Positions 28,358 through 37,524 are shown, numbered from the stretch's first letter. The stretch: 64,000 nt of DNA from Methylocystis sp. MJC1 (GCF_026427715.1 NZ_CP107558.1:347001-411000); one strand, 5' to 3'. Notes: a model not told the origin generated them from the sequence alone. Numbers and translations are program-made.

Positions 28358-29170
28358 TCACTCCAAATGCGCCGGCGCCTCGAAGGTCTCCTTATCGGTG
28401 ACGATCGTCAGCGTGACGTTCGCGCTCTTGGGCTTGGGGCCGGTCGAGAACAGCGTCAGCGCAAAATCGGCCCCTTCGCGCTTGCTCTCGATGAAGAGCG
28501 GCTCGGGGACTTCGGCGAAAATGTCCTGGACCTTGCCAGGCCCAGCGACGCTCAACCGCCAGGACTCGCCATCCTTCTTCAACGCCAACCGTTTGGCGGC
28601 TTCGGCGCCGCTGATCTTCACGGGAACGCGCTTCTCGGCGGCGGCGATCGCGGCTGCGAAGGGCGAGGCGCCCGACTGCGGCAGGGCGAGGGTAAGCGAG
28701 GCCTTTGCTGGCAGGCAAATCTTGCCGCAGGCCGCGTAGTCGAGGTCGAGGGAGAGCGTCGCTGGCGCCTTCGGGTTCTTCGGCGTGATTTTGAGCGGGA
28801 AAATCACGGTCTCGTCATAGCCGGCGACGACCGTGCCGGCTTCGTCCAAATGCTTGGGCGTCGGGAAGGCCGTTTCGACCTTGGCGACATTGGCCGACTT
28901 CGAGAAATCGAAGACGGGGGGCGAGCCCGCTTCGCCGGGCTGGCGCCAATAGGTGGCGGTCTTGGGAGCGAGGCTGATTTCGACGCCCGCGCGATAGGCG
29001 CCGCCTTCCAGCGGGCCAGCGGAGAGCAGCCTGACCGCGGAGACAGTTCCCGTGGCCGGCGCTGTCGCAAAAGCCGGCTCCGCGGCCTGCGCCGGCGCCA
29101 ATGCGAGCGCGGCGGCGAGCGTGGCCGTGAAGGGGAAAAAGGCGCGCATCTTCAGCTTTGGCGTTATCAT
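28358..29170 (-). CDS. Periplasmic DsbD N-terminal-domain-like protein
   Basis: 270 residues with a signal peptide (MRAFFPFTATLAAALALAPAQA). The body matches the thiol-reducing N-terminal domain of DsbD/ScsB: an immunoglobulin-like fold with YWRQPGEAGSPPVFDF and a Cys pair in YAACGKICLPAKASL. The transmembrane electron-transfer domain and the thioredoxin domain of DsbD are missing, so this is a stand-alone periplasmic form. It could relay electrons from another membrane reductase to Cu-resistance or cytochrome maturation proteins; that is inference. The start may be 29170 or 29149. It converges with the pirin gene. Confidence 0.82.
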   Translation of the reverse strand: MITPKLKMRAFFPFTATLAAALALAPAQAAEPAFATAPATGTVSAVRLLSAGPLEGGAYRAGVEISLAPKTATYWRQPGEAGSPPVFDFSKSANVAKVETAFPTPKHLDEAGTVVAGYDETVIFPLKITPKNPKAPATLSLDLDYAACGKICLPAKASLTLALPQSGASPFAAAIAAAEKRVPVKISGAEAAKRLALKKDGESWRLSVAGPGKVQDIFAEVPEPLFIESKREGADFALTLFSTGPKPKSANVTLTIVTDKETFEAPAHLE

Positions 29171-29248
29171 CAGCTCTGGCTTCCGGTCGGTCGAGGCGAT
29201 TTATCCACGCCGCTTGTTAAGGGGGCGTTGCGGGCGTAGCATGAAGCT

Positions 29249-29893
29249 ATGAGTAGGTTGCGACCCAAGCAAGTTTCCGAAGAGTATCCCGCTGGCGACG
29301 TTCGAACCCCCGGCCGCCGATATCTGGACGGGCAGCTCCTCGTCGCAATGCCCGGCATGACGGACGAGCGTTTCGCACGCTCGGTGATCTATCTGTGCGC
29401 GCATTCGGAAGAAGGCGCGATGGGCATCGTCGTCAACCAGCCGGCGCGGGTGAAGAATTTTCCCGATCTCCTCGTGCAACTGCAAGTGATCGCGCCCGAA
29501 GAGCGCATCAGCCTGCCGCGCGGCGCCGAGGAGATTCAGGTGCTTTCCGGCGGGCCGGTGCAAACCGACCGCGGCTTCGTGCTGCATTCGCCGGATTTCT
29601 TCCTCGATAACTCAACTTTGCCGATTGATGACGGCGTCTCCCTCACGGCGACGATCGACATTCTGCGCGCAATCGCAGCGGGCGAGGGGCCCGACCACGC
29701 GCTGCTCGCGCTCGGCTATGCCGGGTGGGACGCGGGGCAGCTCGAGGAGGAAATCCAGAAGAACGGCTGGCTGCACTGCCCGGCCGATCCGGCGCTGCTG
29801 TTCGACCGGGATCTGGGCGGCAAATATGTGCGCGCGCTGCGCTCCATGGGGGTCGATCTGGAGCGGCTGTCGTCCAGCGCGGGGCATGCGTAG
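29249..29893 (+). CDS. YqgE/AlgH family protein
   Basis: 214 residues. Characteristic motifs are [38 protein letters not shown] and [17 protein letters not shown], with [19 protein letters not shown] near the end. The family is widespread and soluble, with no settled biochemical role (linked in Pseudomonas to alginate and regulation). It is transcribed divergently from the DsbD-like gene and convergently with the aldo/keto reductase, from which a hairpin separates it. Confidence 0.95.
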   Translation: MSRLRPKQVSEEYPAGDVRTPGRRYLDGQLLVAMPGMTDERFARSVIYLCAHSEEGAMGIVVNQPARVKNFPDLLVQLQVIAPEERISLPRGAEEIQVLSGGPVQTDRGFVLHSPDFFLDNSTLPIDDGVSLTATIDILRAIAAGEGPDHALLALGYAGWDAGQLEEEIQKNGWLHCPADPALLFDRDLGGKYVRALRSMGVDLERLSSSAGHA

Positions 29894-29899
29894 CGTTTA

Positions 29900-29923
29900 G
29901 ATGCGCGCCGAACAGCGCGCATC
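29900..29923. terminator. Hairpin between convergent genes
   Basis: A perfect 9-bp stem, GATGCGCGC with GCGCGCATC, around a 6-base loop. It lies between the convergent YqgE/AlgH and aldo/keto reductase genes and could terminate both. No strong T-run follows on either strand, so its efficiency is uncertain. Confidence 0.5.
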
Positions 29924-29930
29924 ATCCTCC

Positions 29931-30980
29931 TTACGGCGCCGGATTGCTGTGGAGCTGGTGGATCGCGTCGATCCGCGCCTCGATCTCCGTCGTGATGTCG
30001 ATGTCCTCCGAATCCAGGTCGGTTTTGAGCTGCGCCATTGTGGTGGCGCCGATGATATTCGAGGTCACGAAGGGGCGCGACGTGACATAAGCCAGGGCAA
30101 GCTGCGCCGGGTCGACGCCGATCTCCTTGGCGAGCGCAAGATAGGCGTCGATCGCCGCCTCGACCCCGGGCGTCTCGTAGCGTTGGCCGCGTTCGAAGAG
30201 CGTCGTACGGGCGCCCGGCGGTCTTGCCCCGCCCCGATATTTGCCGGTGAGATAGCCCTGCGCCAGAGGCGAATAGGCGAGGAGGCCGACGACCTCGCGC
30301 TCGGCAAATTCGGCGAGGCCCATCTCGAAGGTGCGATTGATCAGATTATAGGCATTCTGAATCGAGACGACCCTCGGGCCATGGCCGAGCTCCGCCGCCC
30401 GCAGGAACCGCGAGACGCCCCAGGGCGTCTCGTTGGATAGACCGATATGGCGGACCTTGCCGGCCGTCACCAGCTCGTTCAGCGCATCCAGCGTCTCTTC
30501 AATCGGGACTTCGGGGCGCTTGGAGGGGCGGCGATAGGTCGTCCCGCCTGCGCCCCAGAGGGGCAGAGAGCGATCGGGCCAGTGTAGCTGGTAGAGATCG
30601 ACGTAATCGGTCTGCAGGCGCTTCAGCGAGCTCTCGATCGCAAAATGGATATTCTTGCGGTCGAGAACCGTGCCCCCGCCCGCTTCGCGCAGCCAATGCG
30701 CCTCCCCGCGCCCGGCGACCTTGGTGGCTATGATCACCTTGTCGCGGTTTTTGCGCGAGGCGAGCCAAGAGCCGATGATGCGCTCGGTCGAGCCTTGCGT
30801 CTCCGGACGCGGGGGGATCGAGTAGATTTCCGCCGTGTCGATGAAGTTGACGCCGCGCGATAAGGCATAGTCGAGCTGCGCGTGACCCTCAGCCTCGGTG
30901 TTCTGCTGGCCCCAGGTCATGGAGCCCAGACAGATGGCTGAGACGGAGAGATCGGTCGCCCCAAGTTTCCTGTATTCCAT
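29931..30980 (-). CDS. Aldo/keto reductase, Tas/YhdN type
   Basis: 349 residues of the NADPH-dependent aldo/keto reductase (TIM barrel) superfamily. The catalytic Asp and Tyr are in NFIDTAEIYSIP. The block DKVIIATKVAG supplies the Lys, and YVDLYQLHWPDRS the His. The long insert after the Tyr (PPRPETQGSTERIIGSWL) and the end TSNIIGATTMAQLKTDL are typical of the Tas-like branch. It reduces carbonyls; the physiological substrate is unknown. The next gene upstream ends 10 bases away on the same strand. Confidence 0.94.
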   Translation of the reverse strand: MEYRKLGATDLSVSAICLGSMTWGQQNTEAEGHAQLDYALSRGVNFIDTAEIYSIPPRPETQGSTERIIGSWLASRKNRDKVIIATKVAGRGEAHWLREAGGGTVLDRKNIHFAIESSLKRLQTDYVDLYQLHWPDRSLPLWGAGGTTYRRPSKRPEVPIEETLDALNELVTAGKVRHIGLSNETPWGVSRFLRAAELGHGPRVVSIQNAYNLINRTFEMGLAEFAEREVVGLLAYSPLAQGYLTGKYRGGARPPGARTTLFERGQRYETPGVEAAIDAYLALAKEIGVDPAQLALAYVTSRPFVTSNIIGATTMAQLKTDLDSEDIDITTEIEARIDAIHQLHSNPAP

Positions 30981-30990
30981 GTCGGCGCGC

Positions 30991-31704
30991 CTAACGGAGA
31001 AATTCGCTCGATTGCAGATTCATGCGCATTTCGAAGCTTTGGAATTGCGTGAAGATCGGAAGAAGCCAGGCCTTCAGAGCCGCACGCACGACGATGGATA
31101 TATGGGATGGCGGCGCGCACAAAAAGGTCGACAGCGAGACATCGACGTCGTCCAGGGCCGCGGCGATGGCGCTCTCGAGCTTTGGGATCACCAGCTTCCC
31201 GCGCGCCGGATAGTGGGCGAGAATGTCCAGGGCTTCGGCGCGAAGGGGCGCGGCCCCCTCGTTATGGATGACCGTGAGCCACAAATTGGGCCAGGTGGTG
31301 TTCAGCAGCCGCGCATTGCTCGCGGCGGTCTGGGAACTGTCGGATTGGAAGAGAATGATCGGCTCGACGCCAGCGTTGCGCGCCTCTTCCAAAAAGCCGA
31401 TTTCGGCGATAGTGGCGAAGAGCTGGTCGTAGGAGCGGCTCCAAACGTCGACAATCTTGGGAGCGTCGTCGGCGACCAGCAGGCGGTCGAATAGAGAAAT
31501 CTGACCTTTGACGTCGCCTATATCGACCACGCGGGCGACGCCCGGAAAGCGCAGAGCGTAGTTGGGCTCGCGCGAATCCGTGTCGAAACCTTCGACAGGG
31601 ACCCCGCGCGAGAGATAGTAGTCGGTCAGCAGCCGCGCCGCGGTTGTCACGCCAGTGCGCGAATGCGGCGAGCAGACAAAGTAGATGAGGGTGCGGCGAC
31701 TCAT
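30991..31704 (-). CDS. ParA/MinD-like protein with degenerate P-loop
   Basis: 237 residues from the ATG at 31704, preceded by AAGAGGA. The fold resembles a ParA/MinD-type P-loop protein, but the nucleotide loop that should read KGGxGKTT is SPHSRTGVTTAA at residues 11-22. Both lysines and two glycines are gone. The switch-like region VARVVDIGDVKGQ and the later PIILFQSDSSQTAASNARLL keep the general layout. It sits 35 bases after a second, intact P-loop gene with a similar layout. It is probably a non-hydrolysing partner of that protein; this is inference. I do not know a characterised family. Confidence 0.7.
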   Translation of the reverse strand: MSRRTLIYFVCSPHSRTGVTTAARLLTDYYLSRGVPVEGFDTDSREPNYALRFPGVARVVDIGDVKGQISLFDRLLVADDAPKIVDVWSRSYDQLFATIAEIGFLEEARNAGVEPIILFQSDSSQTAASNARLLNTTWPNLWLTVIHNEGAAPLRAEALDILAHYPARGKLVIPKLESAIAAALDDVDVSLSTFLCAPPSHISIVVRAALKAWLLPIFTQFQSFEMRMNLQSSEFLR

Positions 31705-31739
31705 TTCATCCTCTTGACGAGGGCGGCGCCGCCTTCGTC

Positions 31740-32594
31740 TCAACGTCCCTTGGCCACGCCCGTCGTGATGAGATCGAGAAGCCCGACTCGCTCGAATTCG
31801 TCCGCGACTCTCGCGAGCCAGGTGCGCACGTAACCGCGCAGGACGAAGGAGTGATCCGCAGGTTCGCCTTCCGCCGTCTGGTTGGCGATAAAGGTCGAAT
31901 AAGGCGTCCCCGCGATCTCGACCTGTTCATAGGCCAATTCGCCGAGCTTCGGGATGGTGATCTCGCCCGTGGTGTTCACGTCCTCGAAATATTTCGAATG
32001 GGTCTGAGGGTTCCATTCGAAGAAGGTCGTGTCGTTCACATGGTTCTTCACCATGAAGTAATTGGCGTCCGACATATAGGGCGCGATCTCGGCGATTTCG
32101 TCGAGCGAGGCGATCGAGGGGCCAATCACGTGGAGCAGGATGAAGCGGAATTCGCCCGCCTTCACCGCGTCGAAGAAGCCGATCTCGTCGAGCGCTTCGA
32201 GCGCGGGGCTCAAGCCGCCCGCGCGCACGTCGATGATGCTGACCTTCGCCTCCGACGAATTGAGCGTGTCGATGATCTTCATCTGATCGGCGGTCGACGT
32301 CAGATCGACGATCATCGTCTCTTCCGGATGGAAGCGATATAGAGTCCCGCGCGGCGTCTCCGTGTCGAAGGCGCGGGCGTCTAGGCTGTTGAGGGAAAGG
32401 AAGTCGAGAACGGCGCGCGCGATCGTCGTCTTCCCGACGCCCCCCTTGTCGGCGCCGACGACTATGACCGTTGGTCTCATAATCGCTCCTGCAGATTGCT
32501 GAGGCGGCGTGATCTCCCGCACGTCGCGACGCGGCTCCGGCTCCTTTTTCGGAGGCGGCGTTTCTTTGACGGTCTTTATCGGCCTTTTTACCAT
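31740..32594 (-). CDS. ParA/MinD-like ATPase with intact deviant Walker A
   Basis: 284 residues from the ATG at 32594, preceded by AAGGAGA. A ~38-residue basic, Pro-rich N-terminal tail (ETPPPKKEPEPRR) leads into TVIVVGADKGGVGKTTIARA. That is the deviant Walker A loop of the ParA/MinD/MipZ class, with signature lysines 50 and 55. Walker B-like segments are MIVDLT and VSIIDVRAGG. The deviant loop usually marks dimerising ATPases that position cargo on the nucleoid or membrane. No ParB, chromosome-segregation or cell-division gene is nearby, so the cargo is unknown. It is cotranscribed with the degenerate paralogue downstream. Confidence 0.8.
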   Translation of the reverse strand: MVKRPIKTVKETPPPKKEPEPRRDVREITPPQQSAGAIMRPTVIVVGADKGGVGKTTIARAVLDFLSLNSLDARAFDTETPRGTLYRFHPEETMIVDLTSTADQMKIIDTLNSSEAKVSIIDVRAGGLSPALEALDEIGFFDAVKAGEFRFILLHVIGPSIASLDEIAEIAPYMSDANYFMVKNHVNDTTFFEWNPQTHSKYFEDVNTTGEITIPKLGELAYEQVEIAGTPYSTFIANQTAEGEPADHSFVLRGYVRTWLARVADEFERVGLLDLITTGVAKGR

Positions 32595-32769
32595 GAGGTC
32601 TCCTTGGCGATGAGCGCAGCCCGTTCGTCCACCGCTCCGATTGGTCACCTGATCCTTAACAAACATAGATTCTGGCCGCTTGTCATGTCCCAGCTGTGAA
32701 ATTTGGCGGCTCCATATTTAACTGAAAATAAATGTTATTTATCTCTATATGGCAATTTTTAGAAGTGAA

Positions 32770-32797
32770 TTGACTTACGTGCGATTTAGAGTATCTA
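32770..32797 (+). promoter_or_regulatory. Candidate promoter of the sulfate assimilation operon
   Basis: TTGACT at 32770-32775 and a TATCTA-like element at 32792-32797, 16 bases apart, lie about 60 bases before the ferredoxin start. They sit in the most AT-rich stretch of this part of the window (32700-32810). The -35 is good and the -10 weak. No operator could be recognised. Confidence 0.4.
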
Positions 32798-32858
32798 ACC
32801 GTTCGAAATACAGAACGCCACAGCCGCGGCGACCCCATTCCGCCTCAACGAAAAGCCC

Positions 32859-33230
32859 ATGAGCATTGCCTTGGATATTGCCGTCGACCCGTCCCCTGTT
32901 CCGCTGGAGCCCGAGGCGCCGATCTTGCGCGTCGAGGACCGAAACGGCGTCGTTCACGAGCTCGCGGCCGTGGAAGGCTGGCGGCTGATGGAGATATTGC
33001 GCGATTACGGCATTGGCATGGAAAACACTTGCGGGGGCGCGCTGGCCTGCGCCGAATGTCACGTGGTGCTCGACGCCGAGTCGGCCGCTCGCGTGCCGCC
33101 GCCGCGTGACGACGAGCTGGAAAAGCTCGACGAGCTGCCGATGCTCTACGAAAATTCGCGGCTCGCCTGCCAGATCATCTGGTCGGACGAGATGAGCGGC
33201 CTTTCCCTCAAGCTGGCGCAGGAGACGTGA
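32859..33230 (+). CDS. [2Fe-2S] ferredoxin, first gene of the cys operon
   Basis: 123 residues. Four cysteines at 58, 64, 67 and 104 (CX5CX2CX36C) give the cluster-binding pattern of adrenodoxin/ISC-type ferredoxins rather than plant type. An N-terminal extension precedes the beta-grasp domain (ILRVEDRNGVVHELAAVEGW). Its position directly ahead of DUF2849 and cysI, with a TGATG overlap to the next gene, suggests that it delivers electrons to the sulfite reductase. That partnership is inference from context. Confidence 0.9.
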   Translation: MSIALDIAVDPSPVPLEPEAPILRVEDRNGVVHELAAVEGWRLMEILRDYGIGMENTCGGALACAECHVVLDAESAARVPPPRDDELEKLDELPMLYENSRLACQIIWSDEMSGLSLKLAQET

Positions 33231-33544
33231 TGTCGGCGCTCAAACATCCGCAGATTCTCCTTGCCTCCGACCTTGCCGACGGCGAGGTCTTGTTTCTGGG
33301 CGCCGAGGGCTGGGAGCGCGATCATCGGCGCGCCCGCGTCGCGCGCGACAAGGAAGAGGCCGCCGTGTTGGAGGGCGTTGGCAAGGCGGAGATCGCTAAA
33401 AATCGCGTCGTCGACGTCTATCTCGCCGACGTGGACGTCGGCGCGGATGGCGCTCCGACCCCGTTGCATTATCGCGAGAAGATGCGCCTCAAGGGACCGA
33501 GCGTGCGCCCCGATCTCGGCAAGCAGGCCAAAGGAGCCGCTTAG
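33230..33544 (+). CDS. DUF2849 protein, sulfite reduction operon
   Basis: About 104 residues. The start codon overlaps the ferredoxin stop as TGATG (an in-frame GTG at 33227 is an alternative), and the stop directly abuts the cysI start. The family (HPQILLASDLADGEVLFLGAEGWERDH) is found almost only in alphaproteobacterial cys operons next to sulfite reductase. It has no proven function, and an assembly or siroheme-related accessory role is often guessed. Confidence 0.9.
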   Translation: MSALKHPQILLASDLADGEVLFLGAEGWERDHRRARVARDKEEAAVLEGVGKAEIAKNRVVDVYLADVDVGADGAPTPLHYREKMRLKGPSVRPDLGKQAKGAA

Positions 33545-35266
33545 ATGACCGCTCACGATCCCAGTCTCGCGCGGCCGAACACGCCGGTCACGACCTATCG
33601 CTACGATGAGTTCGACGCCGCCTTCGTGCGCGAGCGCGTCGCGGAGTTTCGCGAGCAGGTCCGCCGGCGTCTGGAAGGCTCGCTGACGGAGGACGAGTTC
33701 CGTCCCTTCCGCCTGATGAACGGGCTTTATCTGCAGCTCCACGCCTATATGCTGCGTGTCGCCATTCCCTATGGCACGCTGACGGCGCGGCAGATGCGCC
33801 GCCTTGCCGACATCGCCGACAAATATGATCGCGGCTACGGCCATTTCACCACGCGTCAGAACCTCCAGTACAACTGGCCGAAGCTGATCGACACGCCGGA
33901 TATTCTGGAGGCGCTCGCGGAAGTCGAGATGCACGCCATCCAGACCTCCGGCAATTGCATCCGCAACGTGACCGCCGACCATTTCTCCGGCGTCGCGCCG
34001 GACGAGATCGAGGATCCCCGCGCGACGGCCGAATTCCTGCGCCAGTGGTCGAGCGCCCATCCCGAGTTCTCTTTCCTGCCGCGCAAGTTCAAAATCGCGG
34101 TGACGGGCTCCGAGCATGATCGCGCGGCGATCATGGTTCATGATGTCGGTCTGCGGATCATGACGAATGCGGCGGGCGATGTCGGCTATCAGGTGGTGGT
34201 CGGCGGCGGGCTCGGGCGCACGCCTTTCGTAGGCAAGGTTCTCCGCGACTATCTGCCGCGGGCCGATCTCCTCGCTTATCTCGAGGCGGTCATGCGGGTC
34301 TATAACCGCTTCGGCCGTCGCGACAATAAATACAAGGCGCGCATCAAGATCCTCGTTCACGAGAAGGGGATCGAGGAGGTGCGCGCCGCCATCGAGGCGG
34401 AATTCGTCGCGATGGATCGCGGCGTGTTCTCCTACGATCCCACCGAATTCGAGCGCATCGCCGCCTTCTTCACGCCGCCGCCTTACGAGGCGCTGCCCGC
34501 GGAGTCGGCCAAGTTGCGGGCCGAACGCGTCGCCCATCCGGCCTTCGGCAATTTCGTCGAAGTCAACGCCGCGCCGCACCGGGTTCCGGGCTACGCCATC
34601 GTCACCGTGTCGCTGAAGCCGATCGGCGGCATTCCCGGCGACGCCACCTCGCAGCAGATGCGCGTCCTGGCGGAGGCGAGCGAACGCTTCGGCTTCGGCG
34701 AGCTGCGGATTTCCCATGAGCAGAACGTCATTCTGCCGCATGTGAAGCAGGACGATCTTTTCGATCTGTGGAAGCTGCTCGATGGCGCGGGGCTGGCGAC
34801 GGCGAACGCCGGTCTCGTCTCGGACATCATCTCCTGCCCGGGCCTCGATTACTGCGCGCTCGCGACGGCGCGCTCGATCCCGATCGCGCAGGCGATTTCC
34901 AAGCGGTTCTCCGATCTCTCGCGCCAGCGCCGGATCGGCAAATTGGGCATCAAGATTTCCGGCTGCATCAACGCCTGCGGCCACCACCATGTCGGCGCGA
35001 TCGGCATTCTGGGGCTCGAAAAGAAGGGTCAGGAATCCTACCAGATCACACTCGGCGGCGATCCGACCTTCTCGGCGTCGATCGGCGAAATTCTCGGCCC
35101 CGGCGTCACGGCGGAGCAAGTGCCCGACGTGATCGAGCATATTGTCGATTTCTATCTGGCCGAGCGCCAGGAGGGCGAGACATTCATCGAAACATGGCGG
35201 CGCATTGGTCACGCCCGCTTCAAGGACGTGCTGCGGCGGGAGGGCGAAGATGGCGCTGATATCTGA
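33545..35266 (+). CDS. cysI: Assimilatory sulfite reductase hemoprotein
   Basis: 573 residues. Reduces sulfite to sulfide with six electrons at a coupled siroheme and [4Fe-4S] centre. The cluster cysteines are Cys431, Cys437, Cys474 and Cys478 (CX5C...CX3C) in SCPGLDYCALA and SGCINACGHH. The substrate-binding Arg/Lys-rich regions (GHFTTRQNLQYNW, SGNCIRNVTADHFSG) are present. The sequence is of the nitrite/sulfite reductase superfamily; the cys neighbours make sulfite the likely substrate. No CysJ flavoprotein is encoded here, which agrees with a ferredoxin donor. The 3' end overlaps the DUF934 gene by 17 bases. Confidence 0.95.
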   Translation: MTAHDPSLARPNTPVTTYRYDEFDAAFVRERVAEFREQVRRRLEGSLTEDEFRPFRLMNGLYLQLHAYMLRVAIPYGTLTARQMRRLADIADKYDRGYGHFTTRQNLQYNWPKLIDTPDILEALAEVEMHAIQTSGNCIRNVTADHFSGVAPDEIEDPRATAEFLRQWSSAHPEFSFLPRKFKIAVTGSEHDRAAIMVHDVGLRIMTNAAGDVGYQVVVGGGLGRTPFVGKVLRDYLPRADLLAYLEAVMRVYNRFGRRDNKYKARIKILVHEKGIEEVRAAIEAEFVAMDRGVFSYDPTEFERIAAFFTPPPYEALPAESAKLRAERVAHPAFGNFVEVNAAPHRVPGYAIVTVSLKPIGGIPGDATSQQMRVLAEASERFGFGELRISHEQNVILPHVKQDDLFDLWKLLDGAGLATANAGLVSDIISCPGLDYCALATARSIPIAQAISKRFSDLSRQRRIGKLGIKISGCINACGHHHVGAIGILGLEKKGQESYQITLGGDPTFSASIGEILGPGVTAEQVPDVIEHIVDFYLAERQEGETFIETWRRIGHARFKDVLRREGEDGADI

Positions 35267-35756
35267 AGGCCGCTTTATCGAAGACGCCTGGCGCCGCCTC
35301 GCCGATGAAGAGGCTCTGCCCAGGAGCGGCAAGGTAATCGTGTCGCTTGCGCGTCTCGAACATGCGGTCGCGCACCTCGAGGCGGGCGTGGCGCTCGGCG
35401 TCCTCGCGCCGAACACCACAGAGCCCGAGGCGCTCGCGGCCGCGCTGCCGCGCCTCTCGCTCATCTCCATCGTCTTTCCCGCCTTCGCCGATGGACGCGG
35501 CTTCTCGCTGGCGCGGCTCATCCGCAGGGCTGGCTTTACGGGCGAGCTGCGCGCGAGCGGGCGGCTGCTTGCCGACCAGTACCGCCATGCGCTCGGCTGC
35601 GGCTTCGACACGATCGAAATTCCCGACGATCTCGCCGAGCGGCAGGATGAATCGCAGTGGCAGGCAGAGCGCGCGGCGCATGCGCGCACCTATCAGCGTG
35701 GATTTGTCGCGCCGGGCTCCATCCTCGAAGCGCGGCGCAAGGCGGCGGCGAAATGA
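35250..35756 (+). CDS. DUF934 protein, sulfite reduction operon
   Basis: 168 residues from the ATG at 35250, which lies inside the end of cysI. DUF934 proteins are encoded beside sulfite reductase or cysH in many proteobacteria. The conserved part is GRGFSLARLIRRAGFTGELRASGRLLADQY. It has no proven catalytic role and is thought to help the reduction step. The overlap with cysI argues for tight translational coupling. Confidence 0.92.
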   Translation: MALISEGRFIEDAWRRLADEEALPRSGKVIVSLARLEHAVAHLEAGVALGVLAPNTTEPEALAAALPRLSLISIVFPAFADGRGFSLARLIRRAGFTGELRASGRLLADQYRHALGCGFDTIEIPDDLAERQDESQWQAERAAHARTYQRGFVAPGSILEARRKAAAK

Positions 35757-35844
35757 AGGCTTGGTTGCTTCGCCGGGGCTCCCTTTGGGCGCTCGATTCC
35801 CAATCGGGCCTTCGGTCCGCCGACACTTTGGGCGCGCTCAGATC

Positions 35845-36609
35845 ATGAATCCTTCCATCCCGGAAATACTCGGCCCGCGCCTCGCGCCGCTCGATCTCGA
35901 TCTCCGACTCAAGCTCGTCCGGGAGTTCATCCCCGGCCGCATTGTTTTCACGACGAGCTTCGGCGTCGAAGATCAGCTCGTCACACATTCGATCTTCACG
36001 CAGGGTCTCGATATCGATGTCGTGACGATCGACACCGGACGTCTGTTTCCCGAAACCTATACGCTCTGGGAGGAGACCGAAGCCCGCTACGCGCGGCGCA
36101 TCCGCTCCGCCTATCCTCAGGCGGCGGCGCTCGAAGCGCTTGTTGAAGAACAGGGCGTCAACGGCTTTTACAAATCCGCCGAAGCGCGCAAGGCCTGCTG
36201 CCATGTGCGCAAGGTCGAGCCGCTTTCTCGCCTGCTGGCCGGCGTCTCCGGCTGGATCACGGGCCTGCGCGCCGATCAGTCCGCCGCGCGCGCGGAGGTT
36301 CCGCTGGTTGCTTTCGACGCCAATTACCGGGTGATCAAGATCAATCCTATTCTCGACTACAAGCGCGACGACATCGTCGCCGCGACCCAGGCGTTCTCAG
36401 TCCCCGTGAACGAACTCCACGCCAAGGGTTTCCTCTCCATCGGCTGCGCGCCCTGCACGCGGGCCATCGAGCCCGGCGAAGACGAGCGCGCCGGCCGCTG
36501 GTGGTGGGAGCAGGACGACAAGAAAGAGTGCGGCCTGCATGTGGGCGAGGATGGCGTCCTGCGTCGCGGCGCGGCGCCCGACTCCGCATCGCCGGAGGTC
36601 TTCGAATGA
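35845..36609 (+). CDS. cysH: APS/PAPS reductase with [4Fe-4S] cysteines
   Basis: 254 residues from the ATG at 35845. Reduces adenylylsulfate to sulfite and AMP using thioredoxin or glutathione. The pairs Cys118-Cys119 ([12 protein letters not shown]) and Cys201-Cys204 (GCAPCTRA) form the [4Fe-4S] signature of enzymes that use APS directly, unlike the E. coli PAPS-only type. The C-terminal ECGLH carries the catalytic cysteine. Its stop overlaps the cysD start as ATGA. Confidence 0.94.
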   Translation: MNPSIPEILGPRLAPLDLDLRLKLVREFIPGRIVFTTSFGVEDQLVTHSIFTQGLDIDVVTIDTGRLFPETYTLWEETEARYARRIRSAYPQAAALEALVEEQGVNGFYKSAEARKACCHVRKVEPLSRLLAGVSGWITGLRADQSAARAEVPLVAFDANYRVIKINPILDYKRDDIVAATQAFSVPVNELHAKGFLSIGCAPCTRAIEPGEDERAGRWWWEQDDKKECGLHVGEDGVLRRGAAPDSASPEVFE

Positions 36610-37523
36610 GCGCGCTTCCGACCCGTTCGCTCGGCCATCTGGATCGTTTGGAAGCCGAAAGCATTCACATCATGCGCGAGGCCGTCGCCGAATGCGAGCG
36701 GCCCGTGATGCTGTTTTCGATCGGCAAGGACTCTATGGCGATGTTGCATGTCGCCAGGAAAGCCTTCTATCCGTCGAAGCTCCCGTTCCCGTTGCTCCAT
36801 GTCAACACGATGTGGAAGTTCCGGGAGATGATCGAGTTTCGCGATAAGATCGTCAAGGAATGGGGCCTGGAGCTCGTCGAATATATCAATCCCAAAGGGA
36901 TTGAGATGAACATCAGCCCCTTCGTCCATGGCTCGAAGCTCCATACCGAGATCATGAAGACCGAGGGCCTTAAGCAGGCGCTCGACAAATATAAATTCGA
37001 CGCGGCCTTCGGCGGCGCGCGTCGCGACGAGGAGAAGTCGCGCGCCAAGGAGCGCGTGCTTTCCTTCCGGACGGCGCAGCATCGTTGGGACCCGAAGAAC
37101 CAGCGGCCAGAATTCTGGCGCCTCTACAATACCCGCAAGGCGCCGGGCGAGAGCCTGCGCATCTTCCCCATGTCCAATTGGACCGAAGCCGACATCTGGG
37201 ACTATATCGCGCGCGAGAACATCCCGGTGGTGCCGCTCTATTTTGCCAAGGAGCGACCGGTGGTGCGCCGCAGCGGCACGCTGATCATGGTCGACGACGC
37301 GCGCATGACGCTCGAAGCCGGCGAGACGATCGAGCGCAAGATGGTGCGGTTTCGCACGCTCGGTTGCTATCCGCTGACCGGCGCCATCGAGAGCGAGGCG
37401 GCGACGCTCGACGAGATCATCACGGAGATGCGCGAAAGCCGCACCTCCGAACGGCAGGGCCGCCTGATCGACCAGGACGGCTCCAGCTCCATGGAGCAGA
37501 AGAAGCAGGAAGGATATTTCTGA
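36606..37523 (+). CDS. cysD: Sulfate adenylyltransferase subunit 2
   Basis: 305 residues. Catalytic subunit of ATP sulfurylase; forms APS from sulfate and ATP. The PP-loop motif [10 protein letters not shown] is near residue 40, followed by [30 protein letters not shown] and [15 protein letters not shown]. The start is the ATG that overlaps the cysH stop. It is paired with cysN one base after its stop. Confidence 0.97.
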   Translation: MSALPTRSLGHLDRLEAESIHIMREAVAECERPVMLFSIGKDSMAMLHVARKAFYPSKLPFPLLHVNTMWKFREMIEFRDKIVKEWGLELVEYINPKGIEMNISPFVHGSKLHTEIMKTEGLKQALDKYKFDAAFGGARRDEEKSRAKERVLSFRTAQHRWDPKNQRPEFWRLYNTRKAPGESLRIFPMSNWTEADIWDYIARENIPVVPLYFAKERPVVRRSGTLIMVDDARMTLEAGETIERKMVRFRTLGCYPLTGAIESEAATLDEIITEMRESRTSERQGRLIDQDGSSSMEQKKQEGYF

Positions 37524-37524
37524 G

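Noticed and set aside
28349..29239. Plus-strand frame opposite the DsbD-like gene
   Set aside because: Gly/Arg-rich shadow of a gene with a clear signal peptide and Cys pair.
33146..35689. Very long open frame (~847 codons) on the minus strand opposite cysI
   Set aside because: It is antisense to cysI, whose cluster cysteines and neighbours are unmistakable. Long antisense frames arise by codon bias in GC-rich DNA; it has no domain or ribosome-binding site.
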